Source: Flavobacterium sp. BFFFF2 (GTDB lineage Bacteria > Bacteroidota > Bacteroidia > Flavobacteriales > Flavobacteriaceae). From it: 64,000 nucleotides of DNA. Below the pieces are notes generated by a model. That model did not search any database and had not been told where the DNA came from. It saw nothing but the letters and a program-made list of their open reading frames with translations. The stretch is taken from NCBI GenBank assembly GCA_002256385.1, contig NKJD01000007.1, forward strand, positions 1-64,000. The letters are read 5' to 3'. Position numbers and translations under genes: made by a program. This document shows, in pieces, positions 36,509 through 45,520 of this stretch (the first letter of the stretch is position 1; every line of letters starts with the position of its first letter).

Positions 36509-37631
36509 AAAACACCCTTTTCACAGCATTGAAGAGGCCATTGAAGATATCCGTCAAGGTAAAATCATTATTGTTGTTGACGATGAAGACCGTGAAAATG
36601 AAGGTGATTTTTTGGCAGCTGCCGAAAAAGTGACCCCCGAGATGATCAATTTCATGGCAACCCATGGCAGAGGCCTCATCTGTGCCCCTCTGACCGAAAA
36701 ACGATGCAAAGAGCTTGATTTAGGAGCAATGGTAGCCAATAATACCGATCACATGGAAACGGCTTTTACCGTTTCTGTTGATCTAAAAGGGCATGGTGTC
36801 ACAACTGGCATTTCCGCTTCAGATCGTTCCAAAACAATCCAAGCATTAATTGATGAGGACATCCGTCCGCACCAATTGGCCCGTCCGGGTCATGTTTTCC
36901 CATTAATAGCCAAGCAAGGTGGGGTTTTGCGCAGAACTGGTCATACAGAAGCCGCCATAGATTTTGCCCGTTTGGCAGGCTTAAAACCAGCTGGTGTGAT
37001 CGTTGAAATCATGAACGAAGATGGCAGCATGGCCCGACTTCCTCAACTCATTGAAGTGGCACAAAAATTTGATTTAAAGTTGGTTTCCATTGAAGCTTTG
37101 GTCGCATACCGAATGAAACACGACAGTTTGATTGCCAAAAGAGATGATTTTCAACTACAAACCAAATATGGTAATTTTAGGTTGCGGGTTTTTGAACAAA
37201 TCACCAATCACCAAATTCATTTGGCTTTAACCAAAGGAAATTGGGATGAAAAAGAGGCCGTTCTAACTCGGATCCAATCGTCACTCACCTATTACGATGT
37301 ATTAGGTGCTTTAATGGGAAATCCAAACCAAGGTCTGGATTTGTTATTTGAAAAAATGAACCAATCGGCAAGTGGTTGTATTTTATTTCTTCAACAAGAA
37401 CAGCGAACCGAAGATTTTATTAGCCGCATACAACACATCAAAAAGATGCAAGAAATCGGTCAATTTGAGATTCCAAAGATAAAAATGGACCAAAAAGATT
37501 TTGGCATCGGTGCGCAAATTTTACATGACTTGGGCATTCGAAAAATGAAGTTATTGACCAACAGTCCTCAAACCAAAAGAGTAGGTATGATTGGTTATGG
37601 CTTGGAAATTGAATCGTGCGAAGGGTATTAA
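36495..37631 (+). CDS. ribB: 3,4-dihydroxy-2-butanone-4-phosphate synthase with degenerate GTP cyclohydrolase II-like domain
   Basis: Makes the four-carbon riboflavin precursor from ribulose-5-phosphate. The N-terminal ~200 residues are a complete RibB domain: DDEDRENEGD (29-38), THGRGLICAPL, and RPGHVFPL with RRTGHTEAA. The C-terminal ~175 residues have RibA (GTP cyclohydrolase II) topology, but the zinc-binding Cys cluster (normally ...SECLTGD..GS.RCDC) is absent and reads as SSLTYYDVLGAL. RibA activity is therefore not expected. The start codon is GTG at 36495, overlapping the permease gene by 14 bp. It is last in the six-gene operon. Confidence 0.9.
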   Translation: MNQTEKHPFHSIEEAIEDIRQGKIIIVVDDEDRENEGDFLAAAEKVTPEMINFMATHGRGLICAPLTEKRCKELDLGAMVANNTDHMETAFTVSVDLKGHGVTTGISASDRSKTIQALIDEDIRPHQLARPGHVFPLIAKQGGVLRRTGHTEAAIDFARLAGLKPAGVIVEIMNEDGSMARLPQLIEVAQKFDLKLVSIEALVAYRMKHDSLIAKRDDFQLQTKYGNFRLRVFEQITNHQIHLALTKGNWDEKEAVLTRIQSSLTYYDVLGALMGNPNQGLDLLFEKMNQSASGCILFLQQEQRTEDFISRIQHIKKMQEIGQFEIPKIKMDQKDFGIGAQILHDLGIRKMKLLTNSPQTKRVGMIGYGLEIESCEGY

Positions 37632-37650
37632 TTAACTGATTAATATTGGA

Positions 37651-39456
37651 TTATTCACCTTGATTTGGCATTTGTTGCAAGCGAACCATGTTTGCAAAAA
37701 AAGCTGATTTAGCTTGTAATTCGGTGAAAGTTCCTTCGGCCTCAATATTTCCCTGATTCAGCACATATATGTTGTCGGCATGTTGGATGGTTGAAAATCG
37801 GTGTGCAATGACAATTAAAGTAACATGACCTTTCAACTGTTCTAAGTGGCTTTGTATATGCCGTTCTGTTTGGGCATCTAGTGAAGACGTTGCTTCGTCT
37901 AAAATTAAAATTTCCTTGTTTAAATACAGTTCTCGGGCTATGGCCAATCGCTGTTTTTGCCCGCCTGATAGTACTTCGCCTTGGTCACCTAAGGGTGTGA
38001 ACTCTTTTTGGGGTTGACTTTGCATCCACTCCATTAAATCTGCTTGCGCCACTACTTCCAAAAAACGTACCTCCTCATTGTCGGTCATCGGTAAACCCAT
38101 CGTAATATTGTACTTGAAAGTATCATTAAATACGACCGTTTCTTGCGGTATTAGCCCAATTTTGGCTCGTAATGATTGTAACTGATTGAACTCAATTTGG
38201 TGTTCATCCCAATAAACACAGCCCGATTGAGGAATAAAAAGCCCCATTAATAAATTGGTAATGGTGGTTTTTCCTGAACCACTAGAACCAACCAAGGCGG
38301 TTGTTTTGTTTTTGGGAATCCGCATTGAAATGGCATGCAAAACGGCTACTTCAGGTTGATAGGCAAACTGAATCGATTCAAAGCGAATGGCATTTTGTAA
38401 CATTGGTAAAGCAACGACCGCTTCTGATTCTCTATTTTTCTCAAAGTTCTTAAGCATCCTATCAAATTGTGAAATAGATCCCGAGAATTTATAAACCGCC
38501 AAAACGGCCAATTGCAAAGTCATAAAACTGCCAAAAGTTCGGTAATTAAAGAGCAAAGCCGGAATCACATCCGCTAATGAACCTTGTACAAATTGAACGT
38601 GAATAAACAAAGAAAACATGATAAAACCAATAATGACTGGTTCTCGAACCGACAATATGTAAGCCGCATTTTTCGCAATTTGCAATTCTTTATTTTTAAT
38701 TTCGGCCATTTGATGTTGAATCTTTACAAGGAACGTATCCATTAAATATGTTGCTTTCAAATACTTATAAAAATTCAACAATTCACTGGTAAAGCCAGTA
38801 TATGCGTTAATATGCGTCGTTAATTGAAGGGAAGCTTCTTGCGTATGACGGTTGTATTTTCTGAATAAAATTTGTGCCAAGCCACTAAATACAATTAATA
38901 TTAAAGTAAATCTCCAATTAACAAGTAATGAAACACTTAAATATACACCAATAAAAATACCACTTTGAAAAATCGTCACAAAATGTAAATAAGCATAATT
39001 TATATCTTGAATGTCTTGGGTAGCAGTCGCTTGTAAGGTGCCAAAATCATGTTGAAGGTAAAAGGGAAATTGTATTCTTTTTAACCCATCAAAATATAAA
39101 ACACGTAAGTGATGCTGCAAAAAAGTATTGGTCTTTGCCCTGTACAACACATCAAAATACCTAAACAGTGCTTTAATTAAAAACACGATCATCAGGGTAA
39201 CCAATAATTTTACAAGAGAAAACCCAATATGCGCTTCAAAAACAGGGTTATGTATGTGCCAAATATAAGGTTGAGCAGCATGGTCAGTTTGCCATTGAGC
39301 CAACTGATAAAAAGGGACAAATAATGACAAGCCTACCACGTCCATCAAACTATAAAACGAACTGATTACAAGAATGATGGCTAACTTACCTTTAAGTTGT
39401 TTCGTGAAAAACAATAAACTATGCCAAAATGGTTTATTTCTAATTCTGCTATTCAT
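37651..39456 (-). CDS. ABC exporter, MsbA/PglK-like (permease plus ATPase)
   Basis: 601-residue half-transporter with an N-terminal six-helix membrane domain (about 20-330). The ATPase has Walker A GSSGSGKTT (Lys396), the signature LSGGQKQRLAIARE and Walker B ILILDEATSSLD. It works as a dimer. MsbA-type proteins flip lipid A, and PglK-type proteins flip lipid-linked oligosaccharides. No Wzx-type flippase is present in the window, so a flippase role for the neighbouring glycan is reasonable inference, not proof. It is transcribed away from the phosphatase gene at 39516 and is probably monocistronic. Confidence 0.88.
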   Translation of the reverse strand: MNSRIRNKPFWHSLLFFTKQLKGKLAIILVISSFYSLMDVVGLSLFVPFYQLAQWQTDHAAQPYIWHIHNPVFEAHIGFSLVKLLVTLMIVFLIKALFRYFDVLYRAKTNTFLQHHLRVLYFDGLKRIQFPFYLQHDFGTLQATATQDIQDINYAYLHFVTIFQSGIFIGVYLSVSLLVNWRFTLILIVFSGLAQILFRKYNRHTQEASLQLTTHINAYTGFTSELLNFYKYLKATYLMDTFLVKIQHQMAEIKNKELQIAKNAAYILSVREPVIIGFIMFSLFIHVQFVQGSLADVIPALLFNYRTFGSFMTLQLAVLAVYKFSGSISQFDRMLKNFEKNRESEAVVALPMLQNAIRFESIQFAYQPEVAVLHAISMRIPKNKTTALVGSSGSGKTTITNLLMGLFIPQSGCVYWDEHQIEFNQLQSLRAKIGLIPQETVVFNDTFKYNITMGLPMTDNEEVRFLEVVAQADLMEWMQSQPQKEFTPLGDQGEVLSGGQKQRLAIARELYLNKEILILDEATSSLDAQTERHIQSHLEQLKGHVTLIVIAHRFSTIQHADNIYVLNQGNIEAEGTFTELQAKSAFFANMVRLQQMPNQGE

Positions 39457-39515
39457 AATTCCATTTCATAACTGCTAATTTGGGTTTATTGCGTTAATTT
39501 GCAAAAAAAATAAAG

Positions 39516-40247
39516 ATGTTTTTCTTATCAAAAAAAAAAATAATTCTTAAAGACTTGATCCCCACAGGGTTCAAAGATATCCATTCACATATCCTTCCTG
39601 GCATCGATGATGGATCACCCGACATCCAAACTTCTATTGGACTTATGCGACAGATGCAGGAATTTGGCATTGAACATTTTACTGGAACACCACATATATA
39701 TGAGCATGTTTGGGATAATACTTCGCAAATAATCCAACATACCTTATCAGAAAGCAATCCAACATTTCAATCAGAATTGGGCGTTCAGGCACATGCAGCT
39801 GCTGAATACATGATGGATGATCATTTGGCTAAATTGGTTAAGAACCGTGATATTTTAACTTTAAAAGATTCTTATATTCTCATTGAGATGTCCTATTTAG
39901 CGCCCCCAATACATTGGGAACAAATATTGTTTGATGTTCAACTTGCTGGATACCAACCTGTACTGGCCCATCCAGAGCGATATATATATTGGCGAACTGA
40001 TTTTGCAGCATTTAACAAATTCAAAGACAGAGGCTGTTTGTTTCAAATGAACGCCTTGTCACCTACTGGTTATTATGGGTGGGAAGTGTTGGAAAGTGCT
40101 GAAAAATTACTTAAAGAAAATTTCATTGATTGTGTAGGCACCGACATCCACCACCAAAGGCATATAGATGCTTTTAAACAACCGTTACAAATTAAAAGTA
40201 TCAAAGAATTTGAGCAAGCATTTGACCATTCACTAAATAAATTGTAA
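39516..40247 (+). CDS. CpsB/YwqE-type tyrosine-protein phosphatase (PHP domain)
   Basis: Metal-dependent phosphatase that dephosphorylates the capsule tyrosine kinase. The 243-residue product has the PHP signature DIHSHILPGIDDGS (His23 and His25), a GTPHIYEHVW block, and VLAHPERYIYW. Histidines near the end (GTDIHHQRH) complete the metal site. Orientation is unusual for the pair: it converges on the Wzc-like kinase gene at 40274 and they share the bidirectional terminator at 40246-40277. Confidence 0.9.
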   Translation: MFFLSKKKIILKDLIPTGFKDIHSHILPGIDDGSPDIQTSIGLMRQMQEFGIEHFTGTPHIYEHVWDNTSQIIQHTLSESNPTFQSELGVQAHAAAEYMMDDHLAKLVKNRDILTLKDSYILIEMSYLAPPIHWEQILFDVQLAGYQPVLAHPERYIYWRTDFAAFNKFKDRGCLFQMNALSPTGYYGWEVLESAEKLLKENFIDCVGTDIHHQRHIDAFKQPLQIKSIKEFEQAFDHSLNKL

Positions 40248-40277
40248 AAAAAAAGAGGCCTAAGCCTCTTTTTTTAT
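40246..40277. terminator. Bidirectional terminator between phosphatase and kinase genes
   Basis: GAGGC CTAA GCCTC with flanking A-tract and T-tract forms a hairpin whose arms extend to about 14 bp counting A-T pairs. The poly-A on one side and poly-T on the other let it stop transcription from either direction. It lies between convergent genes and overlaps the end of the kinase CDS by a few bases. Confidence 0.88.
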
Positions 40278-42688
40278 TTCTTTAAACCAAGTAGTTTCAT
40301 TATTTTCTTAACAAAAGGTACTTTTTCAATGGCCTTTTCAGCTCCATAGCCGTAGCCGTAGCCATAATTATAACGATATCCATAACTGTAACCGTATTTG
40401 TATCCATATCCATAAGATTTCTGCAATCCGACATTGTTGAATACATAAGCCATGTTATTCATTTTGTCGTCATGTTTCAATTCCATGGTGTAATATAATA
40501 ACTTTTTATCAGTATAATCAGCACGAATCACATATAAAGTCACATCGGCCAATTTAGAGATGATTAAGGTATCAGTAACAAGAATGGTAGGTGCTGTATC
40601 AACAATTACATAATCATACATTTCTTTCAGCATGTTCAATAATGCCTCAAAACGCCCATTTGACAACAACTCAGCTGGATTTGGTGGAATTGGACCGGCA
40701 AATATCATATCAAGGAATTTGCTGTCTAACTGATTCTTCACCAAAACACTTTCTAAGTCTACCCGTGGGTCATGCAAATAATTTGACAAACCAGCATTGT
40801 CCTTACTGTATCCTAAATAAGTATGCAGCTGTGGATTACGCATATCTGAACCAATAATGATGACTTTCTTCTTCATCGATGCCAATGCCAAAGCCAAATT
40901 TAAGGAAGTAAACGTTTTACCTTCACCCTTAATCGTTGAAGTAACATAAATGACAGGGGCCTTTTCTAAATTTGCTGGCAGCAGATAATGTAAATTGGTC
41001 CGCAGTATCCTAAATGATTCAGCCAAAATTGAGCGGTCGTTAATGGACATCAATTTTAAATCACTTTCAATATATGGTATTTCCGCAATCACCGGAACGT
41101 GATTGATAAATTCAGTAATATCTGCTCTTGTGTGGATCTTAGTATCTAACGAAAACAATACGTACAAAATTAAGAACGGAACAATGATTCCTAACGCAAA
41201 AGAAACAATGTAAACAATTGATTTATTGGGAGAAACAGGATTTGAACCTGCTATAGCAAAATCAACTACTTTAATAGAAGGCGCCGTAATCGCTTTGTTT
41301 ATTAACGCTTCTTCTCTTTTTTGAAGCAACAATAAATAAAGTGTTTCTTTAAGTCCTTGTTGACGTTCAATAGAACGAATCCGTTTTTCTTTAGTAGGAA
41401 TGCTACTAAACATCGTGTTATTTTGAGATTTTAACTTCTCTAAATTCCGTTTGGTAATCTCTAATTTGCTTTTGTAAACATTCAATGTGTTTTGAATGTT
41501 TGCCCGCATCTCCGTAATTCTACTTGAAAAAACGGCCAACAATGGACTGTTTGATAAGGCAGACACCAATATTTTGTCGCGTTCTAAGATTAACTTATTA
41601 TGCTGTTCAACCAATCCGTTAACCGTTTCATTATTAAGACCAATATCTTCTGGTAATAATGTGTTCTTTTTGTCTGCCTCAAGTGTTTCTCTTAAGAACT
41701 TCGCCAACTCAATTTGCGTTAACAAATCATTGTAATCTAAATCTGTCTTCGTTTTATTTGACAAGGTAACCTCTGTATCACTTTGCAAAAATGTGAGTTC
41801 ATTATTTGTTTTATAAACTACCTTGTCTGTTTCAATGGAATCCAATTCTGAGGTAAGATACACCAACCGATCATTCACGAAGTCAATAGTTCTTTGTGAA
41901 ATTAATTGTCTGTCATCGATCCCATCTAAATTAAATTGTTGCACAATTTCATTAAGAATGTCTTCTGATTTTTTCCTGTTTTCAGATAAGAAAGTTAAAA
42001 TCAAAATTTCACTTTGTTTACCTACGTTTTCGATTTTTAATGACCGTTTGATGGTACTCACCAAACCAGATTTAGGCATCAAAATAACAGTAAATGATTG
42101 GTCAATTGCTTTTTTGAAATACTGTATTGAATCTGGAACGACCATAAAAGGAATCATCAAATTCTTATTGGGCGTATTAAAGGGATACACTTTAGGTTTA
42201 ATATTTTTACCATCATAAACCTGATAGCCATTCTCTTTAAGCTTTAATTTAAATGAAAATCCTTTACTCGCTATGGAATCAGAGTTCATTAGCCAATTGA
42301 CCTTAAATGGCTTTTTCTCCCAAATTTCACTCTTTTTAAAATAACCTTCTGTAATGTATTTGGTGTTTAAGTCTAACCCATCAACTACTCTTTCGATAAT
42401 TCGGCGTGAACTAAATACTTCTACCTCATTTTCTAAATTAATTTTGGAACGCGCAAACAATGAAATGCCTTCAGTAGGCATTTTAAATGTATTGGTTGAA
42501 TTGTCTAAAATTTTTACTTCTGCAGATGCTTGGTAAATAATGGTTGCATATCGCAAATAAAAGAATGAACAGATATAACAAGCAATTAATGCTCCTAAAA
42601 ACCAAGGCCAATAAGGAAGATATCGAAAGAATTCTTCTTTAATATCAATGGGTTTTTCTTCAATCGATTTCCAAAAATCTTTATCCAT
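40274..42688 (-). CDS. Wzc-like chain-length regulator and BY-type tyrosine kinase
   Basis: 804-residue inner-membrane polysaccharide co-polymerase. An N-terminal Wzz domain has a membrane segment at about 29-48, followed by a long periplasmic coiled region and a second membrane segment near 488-508 (SPNKSIVYIVSFALG). The cytoplasmic kinase has Walker A with Lys591 (STIKGEGKTFTS), the altered Walker A' IIIGSDMRNP, and Walker B YVIVDTAP. The C-terminal tail (759-781) has 12 tyrosines, one at every second residue, the autophosphorylation cluster. It is the last gene of the minus-strand locus, 9 bp after the Wza-like gene. Confidence 0.93.
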   Translation of the reverse strand: MDKDFWKSIEEKPIDIKEEFFRYLPYWPWFLGALIACYICSFFYLRYATIIYQASAEVKILDNSTNTFKMPTEGISLFARSKINLENEVEVFSSRRIIERVVDGLDLNTKYITEGYFKKSEIWEKKPFKVNWLMNSDSIASKGFSFKLKLKENGYQVYDGKNIKPKVYPFNTPNKNLMIPFMVVPDSIQYFKKAIDQSFTVILMPKSGLVSTIKRSLKIENVGKQSEILILTFLSENRKKSEDILNEIVQQFNLDGIDDRQLISQRTIDFVNDRLVYLTSELDSIETDKVVYKTNNELTFLQSDTEVTLSNKTKTDLDYNDLLTQIELAKFLRETLEADKKNTLLPEDIGLNNETVNGLVEQHNKLILERDKILVSALSNSPLLAVFSSRITEMRANIQNTLNVYKSKLEITKRNLEKLKSQNNTMFSSIPTKEKRIRSIERQQGLKETLYLLLLQKREEALINKAITAPSIKVVDFAIAGSNPVSPNKSIVYIVSFALGIIVPFLILYVLFSLDTKIHTRADITEFINHVPVIAEIPYIESDLKLMSINDRSILAESFRILRTNLHYLLPANLEKAPVIYVTSTIKGEGKTFTSLNLALALASMKKKVIIIGSDMRNPQLHTYLGYSKDNAGLSNYLHDPRVDLESVLVKNQLDSKFLDMIFAGPIPPNPAELLSNGRFEALLNMLKEMYDYVIVDTAPTILVTDTLIISKLADVTLYVIRADYTDKKLLYYTMELKHDDKMNNMAYVFNNVGLQKSYGYGYKYGYSYGYRYNYGYGYGYGAEKAIEKVPFVKKIMKLLGLKK

Positions 42689-42697
42689 GGTAACGGT

Positions 42698-43483
42698 TTA
42701 TCGGATTAAAACATATAATGTTAAGAAGGTAGCCACAACTGAAAGCAAGTTTGCAACATTGCCTAAATATCCAGCTGTGGCCACTTTGGCACCATTTGGA
42801 TTTACTATAATAACATCATTCTGTTTGATGAAATAATAAGGACTGTTAAACCAATCCGTTTTTGTCATATCAATTTTCTTATATGTTCGATTTCCGTCTT
42901 CATCTCGAATAATTAACACGTTTTTACGCTCGCCAGAAATATTCATATCACCAGCGATTCCTAAAGCTTGAGGGAGTGTAATAGATTGTTCTATATAACT
43001 ATAAGTTCCAGGATTTCGCACTTCACCCAACACAGAAAACTTGGCATTTAAAATACGTACTGCAACTACTGGATTCTTCACGTATCCTTCATCGACTAGC
43101 CTGCCAATGATATAATCTTCAATTTGTCGCGTGGTTTTGCCTTTGGCCATCATTCGGCCAATCACTGGAAAAGTAATGGTTCCATCCGCTGAAACCAAAT
43201 ACCCGTACAATTTTAAAATATCTGTACTGAAAGCCATGTTGGTAGTACTTGTTTCCAAACTATTATTCATAGAATTGAAAACAGCTACCGACTCAGGTAC
43301 CAGAGCAGTTACTTTTATGTTTAAAATATCGTTTACTTGAATATTGGGTAATGTATAATTGATGGGCGTTGAGCCATTTGGTTGTACATCTTGAAAATAA
43401 ACAACATCTTTCTTAAAAACGCAAGAAGTTGTAAATAGACTGATTATAGATAATAAGAATAAGGTTTTTAATTTACTGCTCAT
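42698..43483 (-). CDS. Wza-like polysaccharide export lipoprotein
   Basis: Outer-membrane export channel subunit. The 261-residue product has a lipobox ending at Cys21 (SLFTTSC), a Poly_export domain (about 35-140, with DILNIKVTAL and YLVSADGTITFPVIG), and an SLBB domain (about 145-225). Unlike E. coli Wza (about 380 residues) it is short and ends with a hydrophobic segment (ANLLSVVATFLTLYVLIR) in place of the amphipathic C-terminal helix. It lies 9 bp before the kinase gene and 2 bp after the dehydratase gene, so all three are cotranscribed. Confidence 0.88.
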   Translation of the reverse strand: MSSKLKTLFLLSIISLFTTSCVFKKDVVYFQDVQPNGSTPINYTLPNIQVNDILNIKVTALVPESVAVFNSMNNSLETSTTNMAFSTDILKLYGYLVSADGTITFPVIGRMMAKGKTTRQIEDYIIGRLVDEGYVKNPVVAVRILNAKFSVLGEVRNPGTYSYIEQSITLPQALGIAGDMNISGERKNVLIIRDEDGNRTYKKIDMTKTDWFNSPYYFIKQNDVIIVNPNGAKVATAGYLGNVANLLSVVATFLTLYVLIR

Positions 43484-43485
43484 AA

Positions 43486-45420
43486 TTAGTTTTCAGGTTG
43501 GTGATATTCGGGCACTAAAATTTTGATGAGTTCAATGGTCTCCTCGATTTTTGATTGTCGAACCAAATCAATCAGGTTATCTATTTTCTGTTGTATTTCA
43601 ATAAAATCATAAATTTCTTCTTTTGCAATCATAATTTTATGATGATGCGTAGGTTGATTTACTGAAGCCTCTGTCAAGAGTTCTTCATATAATTTTTCAC
43701 CAGGACGCAAACCTACAAACTTAATTCCAATATCTGTATAAGGTCGGTATCCAGAAAGCTGAATCATTTTTTGAGCCAAATCTAAAATTTTGATTGGTTT
43801 ACCCATATCAAATAAAAACACTTCTCCCCCATTCCCCATGGCTCCTGCCTCAAGGACCAATTGACATGCTTCTGGAATGGTCATAAAATACCGTGTCACT
43901 TCTGGGTGTGTCAAAGTTAATGGACCTCCTTCTTCTATTTGCTTGGTAAACAAACGAACAACCGAACCATTTGACCCAAGTACATTGCCAAAACGAGTGG
44001 TAATAAATTTTGTGATGTTTTGGTCTGTTTTCAGCTTGTTAAAGTACAAAGCTTGTGTATATATTTCTGAAATGCGCTTGGTTGCCCCCATAATATTAGT
44101 GGGATTAACGGCCTTATCAGTAGAAATAAATACAAATTTTTGAACCTTATATTTTATGGATAAACTGGCAATGATTTTTGGTCCCATCACATTTACCAAA
44201 ACGGATTGCGTTGGGTTTTTCTCCATCATTGGCACATGCTTATAAGCAGCAGCATGATAGACAAAATCTGGTCGGTGTTTTTCAAAAATCATCTCCATTT
44301 CAATAGCATCTGTAATGTCCGCGATGTGCGTTACAAAATCTAAATTTGGAAATTTAGCTCGTAATTCAAGCTCCAAATCGTTTAACGGCGTTTCAGCTTG
44401 ATCCACAATTACAATGCGTTTTGGCTGATGGGTGGCCAATTGAAAAACAATTTCACTACCAATTGATCCGGCACCACCCGTTACTAATGGCGTTTTATTT
44501 TTTATAGAACTAAAAACATTGGAATGATCGAGGTGAATTGGATCTCTTTGCAATAAATCTTCAATTTTGAATCCACGCACTTGGCTGCCAATTGAATTTT
44601 CAGAATCCCAATCAGAAACCAAAGGACCAGTAAACACTTTTAAATCAGCATTTAAACAAGTTTCAACCAAATTATACTTCTCATCTTTTGACAATTTTTT
44701 ATCAACCATAATGGCTGCCTTCACTTCCATACCTAACAACAATTCCTCTAACTTCTCATTAGGATTTAGTATCGGAATATTAAAAATTCGCTTGTTGTTG
44801 TAACGTACGTCTTGATCCATAAAAGCCACCACGTCAAAACGGGCAGGTTTTTCTTCGCGCAAGGCATTTGCAATGGCAATGGCATTTACATCTGTACCAA
44901 AAACGATGGTCCGCATTACTTTCGCTTTATTTTGCGAAGGGTAAATACGTTCAAACAGGGTTTTAATCGCAATCCTAAATAACAACAACAACAAATAAAC
45001 CAGCAAAAAGCTAAATACCAGCGAAGTGGTGACATAAATCTTTTTTCCCGTAATTAAAAATTGTAAATAATCAGTCGAAATGATAAACAAGTGCGCCGAT
45101 CCGACGGCCAAGAACAATTTGATGGCGTCTAAAAAGTTGGAATGTCGTATTAGTCCCGCATAAGTTCTGAAAAACATGAAAAATGCCATGTTGATAAAAA
45201 CATAAATCGGAAAACGAATGATGATTGGAAGTGTTTGGAAAAAATCGATATCAATAGACATCATTAACCCCAAATTGACTAATCCACCAATGACTACTAA
45301 AACCGAATCAATGATAAAAATGAACCACCTCGGCATGTAACTCAAGTTCTGCAGGTTCAATTTATCCGTTTGAAATCTTCGGAAAAAAATATACAGTTCT
45401 CGAATGCGTCTATTAAACAT
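43486..45420 (-). CDS. FlaA1/WbpM-type UDP-sugar 4,6-dehydratase
   Basis: 644-residue membrane-anchored nucleotide-sugar dehydratase. Four N-terminal hydrophobic segments (to about 155) are followed by a CoA-binding-like Rossmann domain (about 165-265) and the catalytic SDR domain. The latter has VTGGAGSIGSE (313-323), the STDKAVNPTNIMGATKR block with Met where short SDRs have Tyr (typical for long dehydratases of this family), and GxxRPGEKLYEELL near the C-terminus. It probably turns UDP-GlcNAc into the 4-keto-6-deoxy sugar, the first step toward aminosugars made with the DegT enzyme next to it. Confidence 0.9.
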   Translation of the reverse strand: MFNRRIRELYIFFRRFQTDKLNLQNLSYMPRWFIFIIDSVLVVIGGLVNLGLMMSIDIDFFQTLPIIIRFPIYVFINMAFFMFFRTYAGLIRHSNFLDAIKLFLAVGSAHLFIISTDYLQFLITGKKIYVTTSLVFSFLLVYLLLLLFRIAIKTLFERIYPSQNKAKVMRTIVFGTDVNAIAIANALREEKPARFDVVAFMDQDVRYNNKRIFNIPILNPNEKLEELLLGMEVKAAIMVDKKLSKDEKYNLVETCLNADLKVFTGPLVSDWDSENSIGSQVRGFKIEDLLQRDPIHLDHSNVFSSIKNKTPLVTGGAGSIGSEIVFQLATHQPKRIVIVDQAETPLNDLELELRAKFPNLDFVTHIADITDAIEMEMIFEKHRPDFVYHAAAYKHVPMMEKNPTQSVLVNVMGPKIIASLSIKYKVQKFVFISTDKAVNPTNIMGATKRISEIYTQALYFNKLKTDQNITKFITTRFGNVLGSNGSVVRLFTKQIEEGGPLTLTHPEVTRYFMTIPEACQLVLEAGAMGNGGEVFLFDMGKPIKILDLAQKMIQLSGYRPYTDIGIKFVGLRPGEKLYEELLTEASVNQPTHHHKIMIAKEEIYDFIEIQQKIDNLIDLVRQSKIEETIELIKILVPEYHQPEN

Positions 45421-45520
45421 GATTTTTTTAAGATTAGTGACTTATTCAGCGAACCAAAGTGCAAATTTAATCAATGTAGTTAGCTACACAAGAAAAAAAT
45501 GCAATTGGACAGGCCAATTT

